Of a DNA stretch of 41,530 nt, positions 22,101 to 30,600 are shown piece after piece (the stretch's first letter is position 1; each line of letters opens with the position of its first letter). The stretch is from Scatosoma sp045594025. Its GTDB lineage: Bacteria; Bacillota; Clostridia; Christensenellales; Borkfalkiaceae. Made by a program: the position numbers and the translations under genes. The notes under the pieces were generated by a model, which had not been told where the DNA came from, did not search any database, and saw only the letters and a program-made list of their open reading frames with translations. Location: the NCBI GenBank assembly GCA_045594025.1, contig JAZNXS010000010.1, positions 1-41,530 of the forward strand. The letters are read 5' to 3'.

Positions 22101-24304
22101 GCCAAAGCATAGTTCGCACGGAGCGCGTCAATCGAGTTGTAAGGAATAAACGAGCTCTTTGCGCTCATGTAGTATCCCCACCACAATACGTCTGCACCCT
22201 TGCTGTTTGCAAGCGTCGTCCACTGATCAAAGTTGGATTTAGCCGTATCATTCCAATCCGTGGGAGTGTCTAACGAAACGTGATAATCCGCGCGGGTTTC
22301 TGCAAACCAAATTTCCACGTGCTGCATGTAATTATCCACTGCAGATTGATACTTGCTTGCAATGTTTGCGGGGTAAAGGTTGGTTTCGTTATAGAAAAGA
22401 GTACAAATCTTAAAAGTGTTTGCTCTTGCGTCGCCCGCATTGCTAAGTTTCGTCTTCAAGTTCGCGGCTACGTCCAAAATGAAATGAAGCATGTTATCCG
22501 AAGGGTTACCTTCATCATTACAATTGCTACATTCGCACCACGTTTGAATGTCGTTATGAGAGAACGCTACTCTATCGTAGTTTTTAAACTCTTCAATCGT
22601 AGTCATCTTTCTAAACATTTCCGCGGCAAGCTTTTCAATCATTGCGCTTCTTACCGTGCTATCGCCGTGCGCCGTATAACAAAGTTCTTGCTTGCCTGCG
22701 CCCGAAGTTACTGACGCTATACCGCTCTTATTCGTAATATAGTAGTTGCTGGAGTTTGTTGCATACCACTTTTTATAAGATTTCGAAGAGAGGCTATACA
22801 AACTGCTATTATCTACGCCGTCGCTAAAGAAGAGAACAGAGTTATGTGCAGCACCCTTATAACGGTAAGTGCCCTCTGCGTCTTCCGCATCCGTCGTACC
22901 GATAGGAACCAAGTTTGCGGTATAGGCAACTGCCGCGTGTTCTTCAGCGACCTCTTTATCCGCAGTACCGCCCATTTGCCAAACTTCGTCAATCTGAGGT
23001 ACATAATCTTTATCTGCAATTAAAACCTCTTTCGTCTCGTTGACAACGTACGTCTTATTCAAATAATATTCATAACCAACGGTCTCTTTCAAAAGCTGTT
23101 GCACGCCGTAAAGAGTTGCCTCTTCCGTCGCACCGCGAACGAATACGGTATTGCCTACCGTCTTTACGCGCGACGCCGTGTCTTTCGTTAAATCGCTAAC
23201 GTCGCAATTCGCCGTTGCAAGTACCGTATCGCCAACAGAAAGATATTTACCATCCGTCGTTTCATTTCCCGATTCGATTTCGATAGCAAGCTCTACGCCC
23301 GTTGCCTCTAAAATCATGTCTTGCAATTTATTAGCCGCCGTCGTTTCATAAGTGCTTGCACTTGCAGGAACTAAAATCGTAAACTGCGAAGAAGGTACGT
23401 AGTAGTCGGTAGAAATTTCCTTTGAACCATTATACTCTACATTATTGTAGTTAACGGTACACCCTACGGTGGAAACACCGTTACCAACCGCTGTAACTAC
23501 GCCGTTTTCAACCGTAATTACATCCGTGTTAGACGACGAATATTCAACGGTACCTTCTCCTGCGATAACGTCCACTACGATGCCGCCGATTTTAAACACG
23601 AAAACGTCTGCCGATTCCTTTTCGTATTTGTTAACGATCAATTCCGCGCCCGTGCTGTCCTCGTTATGTATCGAAACGTTTTCATTGAAAACTACTTCTT
23701 TGTTCGTCTTTTCTTCAATGCCAGCAACGACAGTACTGTCATCCCCGTCAGCCTTTGCCATATAAGCAACGTAACCGATACTTCTGTTTGCCGTATTCGA
23801 CGTATAGCAAACTTCTTGCGTCTCGGTATTGTAGGCAAAGCTACGTGCGGAAATGGGACGGTTGTAGTAGGATTCCCCAAGGTTTGCGCCGCCTTCCCCA
23901 CCTAAAACGACGGTATAGGTAGTGTCGTTTAACCACTCGGATACCGTGCCTTCAACAACCGACGGGGTTTGATGCGTCAATTCCGCGTCCCCCAACATAT
24001 CGGTAGGAAGAATAAGCGTACCAAAAACAATCTTGGACTCATCACCGCCCAGTTTGTCTATAATTTGGGCTTTGGTATCCGCGCTTACGCCCGTAGTAAA
24101 TCTGATACCAACAGGATTATCCCTTCTGATTTGCGCAGTTTCGCTAATTTTGAAGCCCGACAAGGTGTACATGTTGGTAACTTGCGTCGTAGTTGCCGCG
24201 CTTGCAGATTTTCCCATTTTGGGAAGCGTTGCAATTGCCAAAACCAAGCAAGAAACGGCGCAAAGCGCCAAAGAAACTATTTTAAATTTAAATCCTTTCT
24301 TCAT
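16145..24304 (-). CDS. Giant secreted DUF4838 protein with nine repeated modules
   Basis: A 2719-aa exported protein. The start at 24304 begins MKKGFKFKIVSLALC, a standard signal peptide ending near SASA (residue ~36). A longer frame upstream would give a Cys/Arg/Trp-rich extension and overlap the 52-aa gene. Following domains, by approximate residue: an unrecognised N-terminal domain (40-200); a BIG2-like Ig domain (VEYSSSNTDVITVENGVVTAV); an alpha/beta domain like the N-terminal domain of alpha-glucuronidases (QFTILVPASAS...GVQQLLKETVGYEYY); DUF4838 (~480-800), including WCECSNC at 589-595; a beta-helix/GLUG-like stretch (~1040-1160, LDGNGYTVDSVSVG); then nine ~145-aa modules to the C-terminus. 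There is no sortase or lipid anchor, so retention on the cell may depend on the modules. DUF4838 proteins are thought to be carbohydrate-active, but no activity is established here. Confidence 0.9.
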   Translation of the reverse strand: MKKGFKFKIVSLALCAVSCLVLAIATLPKMGKSASAATTTQVTNMYTLSGFKISETAQIRRDNPVGIRFTTGVSADTKAQIIDKLGGDESKIVFGTLILPTDMLGDAELTHQTPSVVEGTVSEWLNDTTYTVVLGGEGGANLGESYYNRPISARSFAYNTETQEVCYTSNTANRSIGYVAYMAKADGDDSTVVAGIEEKTNKEVVFNENVSIHNEDSTGAELIVNKYEKESADVFVFKIGGIVVDVIAGEGTVEYSSSNTDVITVENGVVTAVGNGVSTVGCTVNYNNVEYNGSKEISTDYYVPSSQFTILVPASASTYETTAANKLQDMILEATGVELAIEIESGNETTDGKYLSVGDTVLATANCDVSDLTKDTASRVKTVGNTVFVRGATEEATLYGVQQLLKETVGYEYYLNKTYVVNETKEVLIADKDYVPQIDEVWQMGGTADKEVAEEHAAVAYTANLVPIGTTDAEDAEGTYRYKGAAHNSVLFFSDGVDNSSLYSLSSKSYKKWYATNSSNYYITNKSGIASVTSGAGKQELCYTAHGDSTVRSAMIEKLAAEMFRKMTTIEEFKNYDRVAFSHNDIQTWCECSNCNDEGNPSDNMLHFILDVAANLKTKLSNAGDARANTFKICTLFYNETNLYPANIASKYQSAVDNYMQHVEIWFAETRADYHVSLDTPTDWNDTAKSNFDQWTTLANSKGADVLWWGYYMSAKSSFIPYNSIDALRANYALAYNAGVDYMFNQSMQYTVNWVRLKQYLMSELRWNATPDDETWEGWISSYMTGAFGPGATAMTEYYNAWKEWAEGNEDGFENTSGYSGSGIYKLLSEVATTSNMTAETLQGWIASCNKAIAALDVNDDNYKVYYNNIVLERMTPLYLIMHLYGFDYEISTSDNPYEAITSYTVKNSAYVLPYAQDFLDAATLWGVYQDGEMTNLDLFKSTLESQVSGITAYEETAKQIVVTGTSITLTSANIASGETYTATLIGSAGEVAATAVTANDGSVTLTFDSAPAVGACNVVLRSSSKAITFTNVLVVTGTIANYTELKAITGKTLDGYYVLTNDITDATGTIALRAGTFSGVLDGNGYTVDSVSVGASGMFKVLTGATIKNINFTNFTATAPAFGTTATNATFENVTISFKSGDPNLATTATTCTYTNVTVYVSSAGAFSAPEGVKIIVGADTGKTFYIPEGETEVWLRDSNLVKGDYTVDVNGEVSNASVFAAGKIKVAISGLALGDTVKVSCDNGTSAYVYNVMRVAKIVVAETGEQLPVYSGEKASLGYYESDVVQTLTVANGDGSAWDNGIWDNRVKIMAPGTQDYITVDFVAANDFTGTMFQIWPAKGAGSFSKTGVFDDSNDPTGATVSMVDEYGFSVSSVAAGHRYTLRVYDPGATGLALSVWGTNTIYFGNVTYGKGTPADPVTPPNVTVGDNRVYSIYKGDETALGYENGTMVHLLQNATPDNLYGDGWGKRMIFGASTAQDYITFEFVAKEDVEAASIFHVWGANGSPSIGTVSASTGLGGDWAIILDKHGLGITSIKAGEHYFASIACAGLKEVQVGLLDVNELYIANVTEHNGALPTAIQPLIYGVDNSVLDVYEGDETALGFAEGTLVFTSIAGSGTWNDNAIKFYTDSAANCLTVDFALSSALNAGQQFMIWTSKAGASAAIYIADGRVTQSSVNIEMFDAEGNVATSFEANKKYTFKIYHEGSTHVTIALVGDTQSGTTIYYGDYEDTSDVYVGLPENVIVYTDEADSGHSGETLSKYTGDATAYGFADTDYVFEANMTAAWNDRAIIAVDSTNYDYMDVEFVVTSGAWYFNAWVVNAGGMLDGSYLVAENASNETFGSGYAPHTPNTGANGGNTKIQVLDTDGNVVTGGRSVGTRYVLRVYLDNESLTKVHVGQANTTILFANVTFGIVETITADSTNTSAVTVYDGDVTELGFAAGSRVYEYVGVDSGTDKAVFDVDSSYDYVEVQLVIASGDGYFFAYALNGGNYLNSGSSYVIDPSNIRLANGNAMDRTIQVFNANGNAVSTLMSTNTLYTLRIYIDGVDQIKIGKTGSTIYLANVTHGNDAAIEKPTEVVTDGSGTELSQFSGTNSTIGFADSDYVFEQVTTSAWDHRAHIGNNSNADFLVFEFSMTNASNLTVWFTRNGSVVAGYSNIIAQENGLIAANECAARTIYVFDANNVAATSIAANTKYTVWVYLGGADTFHGVAIGNSNSTIYYANVRYVSGTGDNIMRQGDTNALLPEYTDDVTDIGFENGTFVQTLVGDSDTWAESIYANRARITADGTQDYIAVDFVTQNALSGSNIFYLWAASSNGSISKTGACSAFTITIVDENGFAVDSVAAGTRYTLRVYDPGATYLAIGAYCNNTIYFANVTYGTGELEEPYELLQNSNGTLATYSGDVTTLGFAEGEYVQQMITEAKDSAWDGTRESTGVSIHGTEGQYTSVMFSLSTSVSVSDNFLFAWAHNASGYVTASNTYLSGTYANNTNVRILGVNGNVISDTLVANTVYMLELYFPTGVTYYNIGNYKADALTVSFATKSVKTYTTSIASSPVTGSTDSTVTVHYGTEELGFGRNEVVKRLETETVANVWGDAQPTSGAARASWLIKVASEAGKVVKIRFALSKDFSSTGMLFYVWAYSDNNGTCPANGSVTLSGSSAMQASITDEAGNAVTALKAGQVYELSLYVDTAIKYDIGNMVAEGMITYVSSEVTLTDPNA
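16155..20505 (-). repeat. Tandem array of nine ~145-aa modules in the 2719-aa protein
   Basis: Each unit opens with a Y.GD.T.LGF..G..V pattern and closes with T.YLANVT.G or a variant. Approximate limits in order of translation: 20505-20065, 20015-19590, 19535-19105, 19045-18565, 18535-18095, 18050-17620, 17580-17155, 17125-16675, 16625-16155. Typical middle motifs are D..DY..V.F....G..F, IQV.DA.GN.V and YTLRVY. Short linkers separate units. The fold is probably a beta-sandwich (inferred from strand-like alternation). I do not recognise it as a named family. Confidence 0.88.
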
Positions 24305-24309
24305 AAGCC

Positions 24310-24468
24310 TTACTCCCAATCGCTGCCCGGTCCAACAATAGCGCCATCGCTTCCCCCGCTTGTCACGTCGCCAGCAACGCCACCTGCCACAGGATCGTCC
24401 GACGTGGTCACAATATCGGCCCACTCAAGATAAATTACCAAAATTTCAGGTTTTTTATACTCGTGCAT
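24310..24468 (-). CDS. 52-aa conserved-looking peptide, translationally coupled to the giant gene
   Basis: A short gene with an ATG at 24466-24468 after GGAG with 7-base spacing, and a TAA at 24310-24312 only 5 bases before the ATG of the 2719-aa gene. The giant gene's GGGAGTAAGG ribosome binding site lies in the last codons of this gene. The N-terminal half (HEYKKPEILVIYLEWADIV, followed by TTSDD) has the look of small Firmicutes peptides with a K-P-E-[hydrophobic/acidic]...D-I-V-T-T-S core. The tail is Gly/Ser/Asp-rich and acidic (GGVAGDVTSGGSDG...GPGSDWE). There is no Cys, signal peptide or membrane segment. It may be a precursor peptide, a leader controlling translation of the giant gene, or a small partner protein. 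The function is unknown. Confidence 0.78.
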   Translation of the reverse strand: MHEYKKPEILVIYLEWADIVTTSDDPVAGGVAGDVTSGGSDGAIVGPGSDWE

Positions 24469-24508
24469 TTTGTTTCTCCATTTTTTATTTTTATTTTGGC
24501 TATGTCAC

Positions 24509-24514
24509 ATTATA
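24509..24514 (-). promoter_or_regulatory. Possible -10 element upstream of the 52-aa gene
   Basis: The minus strand reads TATAAT about 40 bases before the peptide's ATG, in an A+T-rich stretch. No convincing -35 is found 16-18 bases upstream, so this is tentative. If real, the peptide and the 2719-aa gene have their own transcript besides read-through from the upstream lipoprotein gene. Confidence 0.4.
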
Positions 24515-24581
24515 AGCATAAAAGGATTTTTTCGTTTGATTTGATAACCCTTTTATCTAATAAATGCTACTACCATTCAAA

Positions 24582-24623
24582 GCCGTACAGGATAAGGCGA
24601 AGCGTCGCCTTATCCCTACGAGC
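24582..24623. repeat. Strong hairpin between the two giant genes
   Basis: GGATAAGGCGA (24590-24600), loop AGCG, TCGCCTTATCC (24605-24615): a perfect 11-bp stem. CGTA (24584-24587) and TACG (24617-24620) extend it, and GC/GC at 24582-24583 and 24622-24623 extends it again. It lies 35-76 bases past the stop of the 2530-aa gene. A T-rich run does not follow on the transcribed strand, so it may be a processing or attenuation element rather than a full terminator. Confidence 0.65.
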
Positions 24624-24657
24624 CCAAAGTTTATTTTTTAAAACTCTTTGCCAGCCC

Positions 24658-27600
24658 TTATGCTTCTACATTTCTGCATTCAGCGTCTGCAAAGTAAAGG
24701 ATGTTCCCACCGCCTTCTTCGTCATAGTCGTCGCAGCCGATGTGTACTTCATCCGCGCCGTCATAGTAAACGTATAAAGTGTACTTTTCTGCCGCGCCGG
24801 AATCAAGCCCTACTAAAACTTCGCTCGTTACGTCGTTGCCATTAGAATCTTTAATCACTATATCGACTAAAGCCCCTGCTTCAACGCCGCCTTCCGCCAA
24901 AATCGTTGCCGCTAACACTCTTTCGCCTCCGTCGGTAACCGTCCAAACGTAAATATTACCGAGCAAACCGAATTCAAGCGCGAAATCTATTGCAAGATAT
25001 TTCTTGGAAGAATCTACTTCCAAAGCAAGCCTCTTATCGTCAACGTCTGTAGTTGCTTCTAATGTCATAACAGCTACTTCCGTTCCGTCTGCGAAACCAT
25101 ACGCCGTTTCGTCACCGTCGAAAAGGGTTGGATCTGCTTTGCTATCGCCGATCTTAATATCAACGGCAGTAGTGCTTACATCAATACCATGCGTTACGTT
25201 TGCAAGATAGATGGTAGAACCGTTCTTAGCAATCATAACTTGGTCAACTTCACCTGCTTTGATATACACTCTCAACGTGTACAACGTATTCGTACTCAAT
25301 AACGTGGATACCGCGTTGCCGTTTGCGTCGAGCACTTCAATCGTTCTATCCATAGCGCTACCGTTTGCAAGTCTAAGGTTGCTGGGATCGATAACGTACG
25401 AAGAACCGCTATTAAGGAAGCTTCCGCCCTTAAGCGCATACGCAAAGAAGTATCCGTCGCCGGAACCGATTACGAATTGAACGTCAACATAATCGTAATT
25501 CGTGGAATCCACCTTGATCGCCGCTTTGTCGGCTACACTGTTAACGCCTACGTATTGATATACGGTAGTGTTTTCGGCAAAACCAAGTGCCGTTTCATCC
25601 CCCGTATAATAGATGACTGCGGTGGTATTCGTGCCGCCTGCCGTAATAGGCGAATCCGCACCGGGAAGCTGCACTGCAACCGATTTATCAGAATAGGTGA
25701 TGCTCTCTGTTGCAAAGTACAATTCCATACCGGTTCCGCAAATGTTCGCTACTTTATACGTATCCGTTTCTTCTATGTAGAGCTCTAATACGTAAACAGT
25801 ATTCTTTGCAAGGGAGGTAACGGGATAACCTTCAAGGTCCAAAATGCGACCATAGGTAGTATCTGTAAAGTTCAAACCACCATTTTTAGTATATGTAGAA
25901 CCTAAAAGTCCCCAAACGTAGAATACGCTGCCGCTTGCGATATCTTCAGAGGTTGCAAACTTGACGGTTACGTATTTGCCTGCTTCGTCGGGAATTCTCG
26001 CGGCGAGTGCTTCTCTCGTCTTTCCGTTGGAATCAACGGAGGTTGATTCCCACCAACCGCCCGTGAGAGTTTCCGTTACCATGTATTGAACCAATGTGCC
26101 TTCTTCAAAGCCGTGAGCCGTTACGTCGCCCTCATAAGTGGGCAATGTAGTTGCACCGTCGCCTTGCTTAATCATTCTCAAAGGTTCTTTATCCGTACAT
26201 TCGATATTTGCGAAGTACATCGTAACGTTATCTTGACCGATTTGTACGCTGGTTACGTCTTCTTCGTCAAGCCAAACTCTTAACGTGTAAACGGTACCGT
26301 TCGTACGGCCGCCGATGACAACGTTTCCGTCTGCGTCAAGCACTTGAATTCTCGTATTGCCGCCTGAAGCGCCGGTATTTGGAGTATGCTTAGCGAAGCC
26401 GTCGCCGAAAGTAGCGTGCTGTGTACCGCCGCCAAGTTCCGCTACGAGATAGCTACCGTCAAGGAATCCGCTTGCGTCGCAAACCCATACATTGAAGTAC
26501 CAAGCGCCGCTTGTCACTACAAAATCAACGTCTAAATATTTGTAGCTGGGATCCGTTGCAATCTTCACTCTATCATCCCAAGAGCTTACACTGGTAAGTT
26601 CATATACGGTAGTCCCTTCTTCAAAACCAAGCGTCGTTGCATCGCCGTCGTAAACGGTTAAAGCCGTACTGGTCGTCTCGCCAGAAACGATAGGTGCGTC
26701 AGGAACCGGAGTAGGATCGGGATCGGGAGTAGAGCCACCAGCATCCACGCCATGCGTAACGTTTGCAAGATAGATGGTAGAACCATTCTTGCTGATTCTA
26801 ATTTCGTCTAATTCGCCAACCTTGATATACACTCTCAACGTATAAACAACGTTATTTGCCATCTGCGAAGTAACTTTATTGCCGTCCGCGTCGAAGATTT
26901 CAATCGTTCTGTCAGAATCGCTGTTGTTGCCGTCTGCCAATCTTATCCAGCTGGGGTCGATAACGTACGAAGTGCCGCTATTGTGCCAATTGCCGCCTTT
27001 CAGACCGTGCATGAAGAAGTATCCGTCACCTTCAGCGATTACAAATTCAACTTCTACGTAGTCGTAATTCGTGGAATCTACCTTGATTGCCGCTTTGTCG
27101 GTGCTGCTATCAACGCCTACGTATTGATATACGGTAGTGCCTTCCGCAAAACCAAGCGCCGTTTCATCGCCTTCGTATACCGTGACTGCGCCGATATTAG
27201 AACCGCCTGCCGTAATAGGCGAATCTGCCCCTGGAAGCTGCACTGCAATCGATTTATCAGAACAAGTGATGCTATCCGGTGCAAAGTATAATTCCATACC
27301 GGTTCCGCAAATGTTAGAAACTTTATACGTATCCGTTCCTTCTATGTAGAGCTCTAATACGTAAACAGTATTCTTTGCAAGAGAGGCAACGGGATAACCG
27401 TTAACGTCCAAAATGCGACCATAGGTAGTTGCCGTAAAGTTCAAACTACCGTTTTTAGTGTGTGTAGAACCTAAAAGTCCCCAAACGTAGAATACGCTGC
27501 CGCTTTCGATATCTTCAGATACTGCAAACTTGACGGTTACGTATTTGCCTGCTTCGCCGGGAATTCTCGCGGCGAGTGCTTCTCTCGTCTTTCCGCTTGT

Positions 27601-30600
27601 CGGCTCAGTGCCCCAAGCATTAGACATCGTTTCAGTTACCATGTATTGAAGGAATGTGCCTTCTTCAAAGCCGTGAGCCGTTTCATCGCCATCATAAGCG
27701 GGCAATGCGGCTTGGCCTTCCCCTTGCTTAATAGGTCCTTCTACAGGAAGGTCTGCTATAAGACCGTGCGTTACGTTTGCAAGATAGATGGTAGAACCAT
27801 TCTTACCAATCATAACTTGGTCAATTTCACCAGCTTTGATATACACTCTCAACGTGTAAAGCGTATTCGTGCTCATAAGCGTGGATACAATGTTTCCACT
27901 TGCGTCAAACACTTGGATCTTTCTATCCAAAGCGCTACCGTCTATAAGTCTAAGGTCGCTGGGATCGATAACGTACGAAGAACCGCCGTTAAGGAAGACT
28001 CCGTTCTTACATACATACGCAAAGAAGTATCCGTCGCCGGAGCCGATTACGAATTGAACGTCAACGAAGTCATAATTCGTAGAGTCTGCCTTGATTGCAA
28101 CTTTGTCTGCTGCAGAATCAACACCTACGTATTTGAATACTTCAGAACCTGCCGCAAAACCAAGATCTTCTACGTTGCCGTTGTAAATCATTACAGCGTC
28201 CGTATTCAAACCGCCAGCAGTAATATCAGAATCGGGATCGATTGCGTAAGGATCATTCTTGATTTCAGATTCCGTTACTGCAAAAGGCGTTGCAAGCGCG
28301 TTTTGTATGCTTTCGATTGCAACGGCAAGCTGCGCTTTGGTAACGCCGTTAGGCGCATAAGCAAAATCCGTGATATCTGCGCCCGTTACTTTCGCAACGA
28401 ACGTAAGGCCTGCAATATAACGGCCAATCTGTAAATTAAGGTGATATCCATCGCGCGTAAGAGTATCGCCGATGAACGACGTTCTTGCGTTCTGGATTGC
28501 CGTACCGTTGGGAACAACGGTATACGTAACTTTCGATTGAACAGCGCCGACAATAGCATTGTACATCGTCATTTGATCGCTGTTATAATCAGGGAACTGC
28601 GCGTGCGTTGAATCTGCTTGATATGCCCAAGTCATATTGAATACGAATTCAACGTCGGGGTTGGTTACCTGCTTTTTAACTTCTTCAACCAAAGCGTCTA
28701 AGTTTGCATAAGAATCTGCATTGCCACTGTAGCCGCTTGCTTGTTGAACACTGATAATATCCCAGTCTTTATAAGCAATTGCAAAATCAAGCGATTTCTT
28801 CGTACCGCCAACCGTAACCGGTGCGTATTCGGTGTACTTTCTGCCGTTATGACTTCTCATTCTGAAATCATAAGCGCCGCCGCCACCTGTTATATTCTCA
28901 TAGTGCAAATCGATCGAGCAACCGCCGATATACAAGTTACCAATATCAATATTCGTATATCCAAGGTTCAAAAGAATATCGATCATGTAAGCTTCCGTGT
29001 CGTCGGAGAAGCTGTTACCGATGAACAAAATGCTGATTTCTTTGCCTTGAACAACGGGAGGACGAGGATCATCAAACGGCAATTCGCTATCACTGATACA
29101 AGCGACGTTTGCAACGTACATCGTTAAGTCAGCCCACGTCGTAACCTGTATGGTTGCTTCTCTGCCGTCAAGCCCAACGTATAACGTATATACCTTGTTT
29201 GCTTCGAAAGCCGTTACGGATGCTCCGTTGGCGTCGGTTACGAAAATACTTCTTGCAGGATCGCCACGACCGTCCGTTGTGAATCCCGTCGGTGTTACGG
29301 TATAATACCCAAGGTGAGAATTGATACCTGTGATCCACAAGCCGATAGAACCTGTATTCGCAGATACTACGAAATCCAACTTCGCGTACGCCATATCGCC
29401 GGACGCGTCAACCTGCGCCACCAATTTAACGTCATTCGCATCGCCTTGAGGGCCAACGATTTGATATACCGTAGTGCCTGCTTCAAAGCCGAGCGTCGTT
29501 ACGTCGCCGTCAAAGATAGGCATTTCATTGCGGGCTTCCCCTTGACTGATCGGCGGAGGAGGAAGGGTAGGATCGTTTTCCACTTCATCCGCGTTGATAC
29601 ATCTGATGTTTGCAATATGAACCTTGCCATCAGTAAACGTGCTGAAATGTACGTGCGTTTCACCCTCGTTAAGGAAGAAGTATACGGTATAAAGCGTTCC
29701 TGTCGTAAGCGACGAAGGTCGTTTACCATCCGTACCTAAAATGAATATCTTTCTATCCAAATCAGCGTCAGCCGACGGATCAGCCGTTTTTGCGGTTAAC
29801 TCGTAGGAACCAAGCGTTTGACCATCTATTTCGGGCCACATGGTAAAGCGGAAGTCCGCAGACGCTATTTCCGTTACGATAACGTCAAATACAACAACGT
29901 CTTTATCCTCATCCACTTTGAGTACCGTTCTGTTCGTCCAACCGTCTTTGCCGTTTGCAGCGTCAACGATGAGTTCGTATACAACGTCCGTGCCTTCTGC
30001 AAAGCCAAGATCGGTTGCGTTGCCGTCATACTCAGGCATAGGCATTCTGCCATCGCCCTGCATTACGGTAGGCGCTTCATAAATGGGAATATCCTCTTCA
30101 CTGCAAGTTACGTTGCCGATGTAAACAAGGTTTTTGCCAAGAACACCCACTTGCACTTGTTTATACTCTGCGCATGCAATATGTAATACGTAAAGAGTAT
30201 TCGCGTTGACCTCGTTCAATATGTTACCGTCAACGTCCGTGATAATAGCCCAATCGCCGGCAATACCTGTTTTGTTAATGGTGCCCATATGCGGAACGCC
30301 TGCCGTGCCCCAAACGCTGAGAATTTCATCAAAAGCAAATTCTTTCGTAGCAATAAATTCAATCGCTACGGAGCTCTGCGTCCCTTCAAGAGGGAAGCTC
30401 AATCTTGTATTCCAACAATCAGCCCATTGTTCTTCTTGATTGTTTTCAATTGCGTAAACCGTCGTACCTGCCGTAAAGCCAAGCGCCGTTACGTCGCCTT
30501 CGTACGCAGCCTTAGGATCCGTGCTGTCGCCCTGCATTACGTAATCGGGAACGTCTACTACGGGAGGGGTAACGGGACCAGAACCGCCGCCGTCGTCAGG

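Noticed and set aside
24305..24424. N-terminal extension of the 2719-aa protein by 40 residues
   Set aside because: It puts a Cys/Arg/Trp-rich stretch before a perfect signal peptide and overlaps the 52-aa gene in another frame. The ATG at 24304 has its own ribosome binding site.
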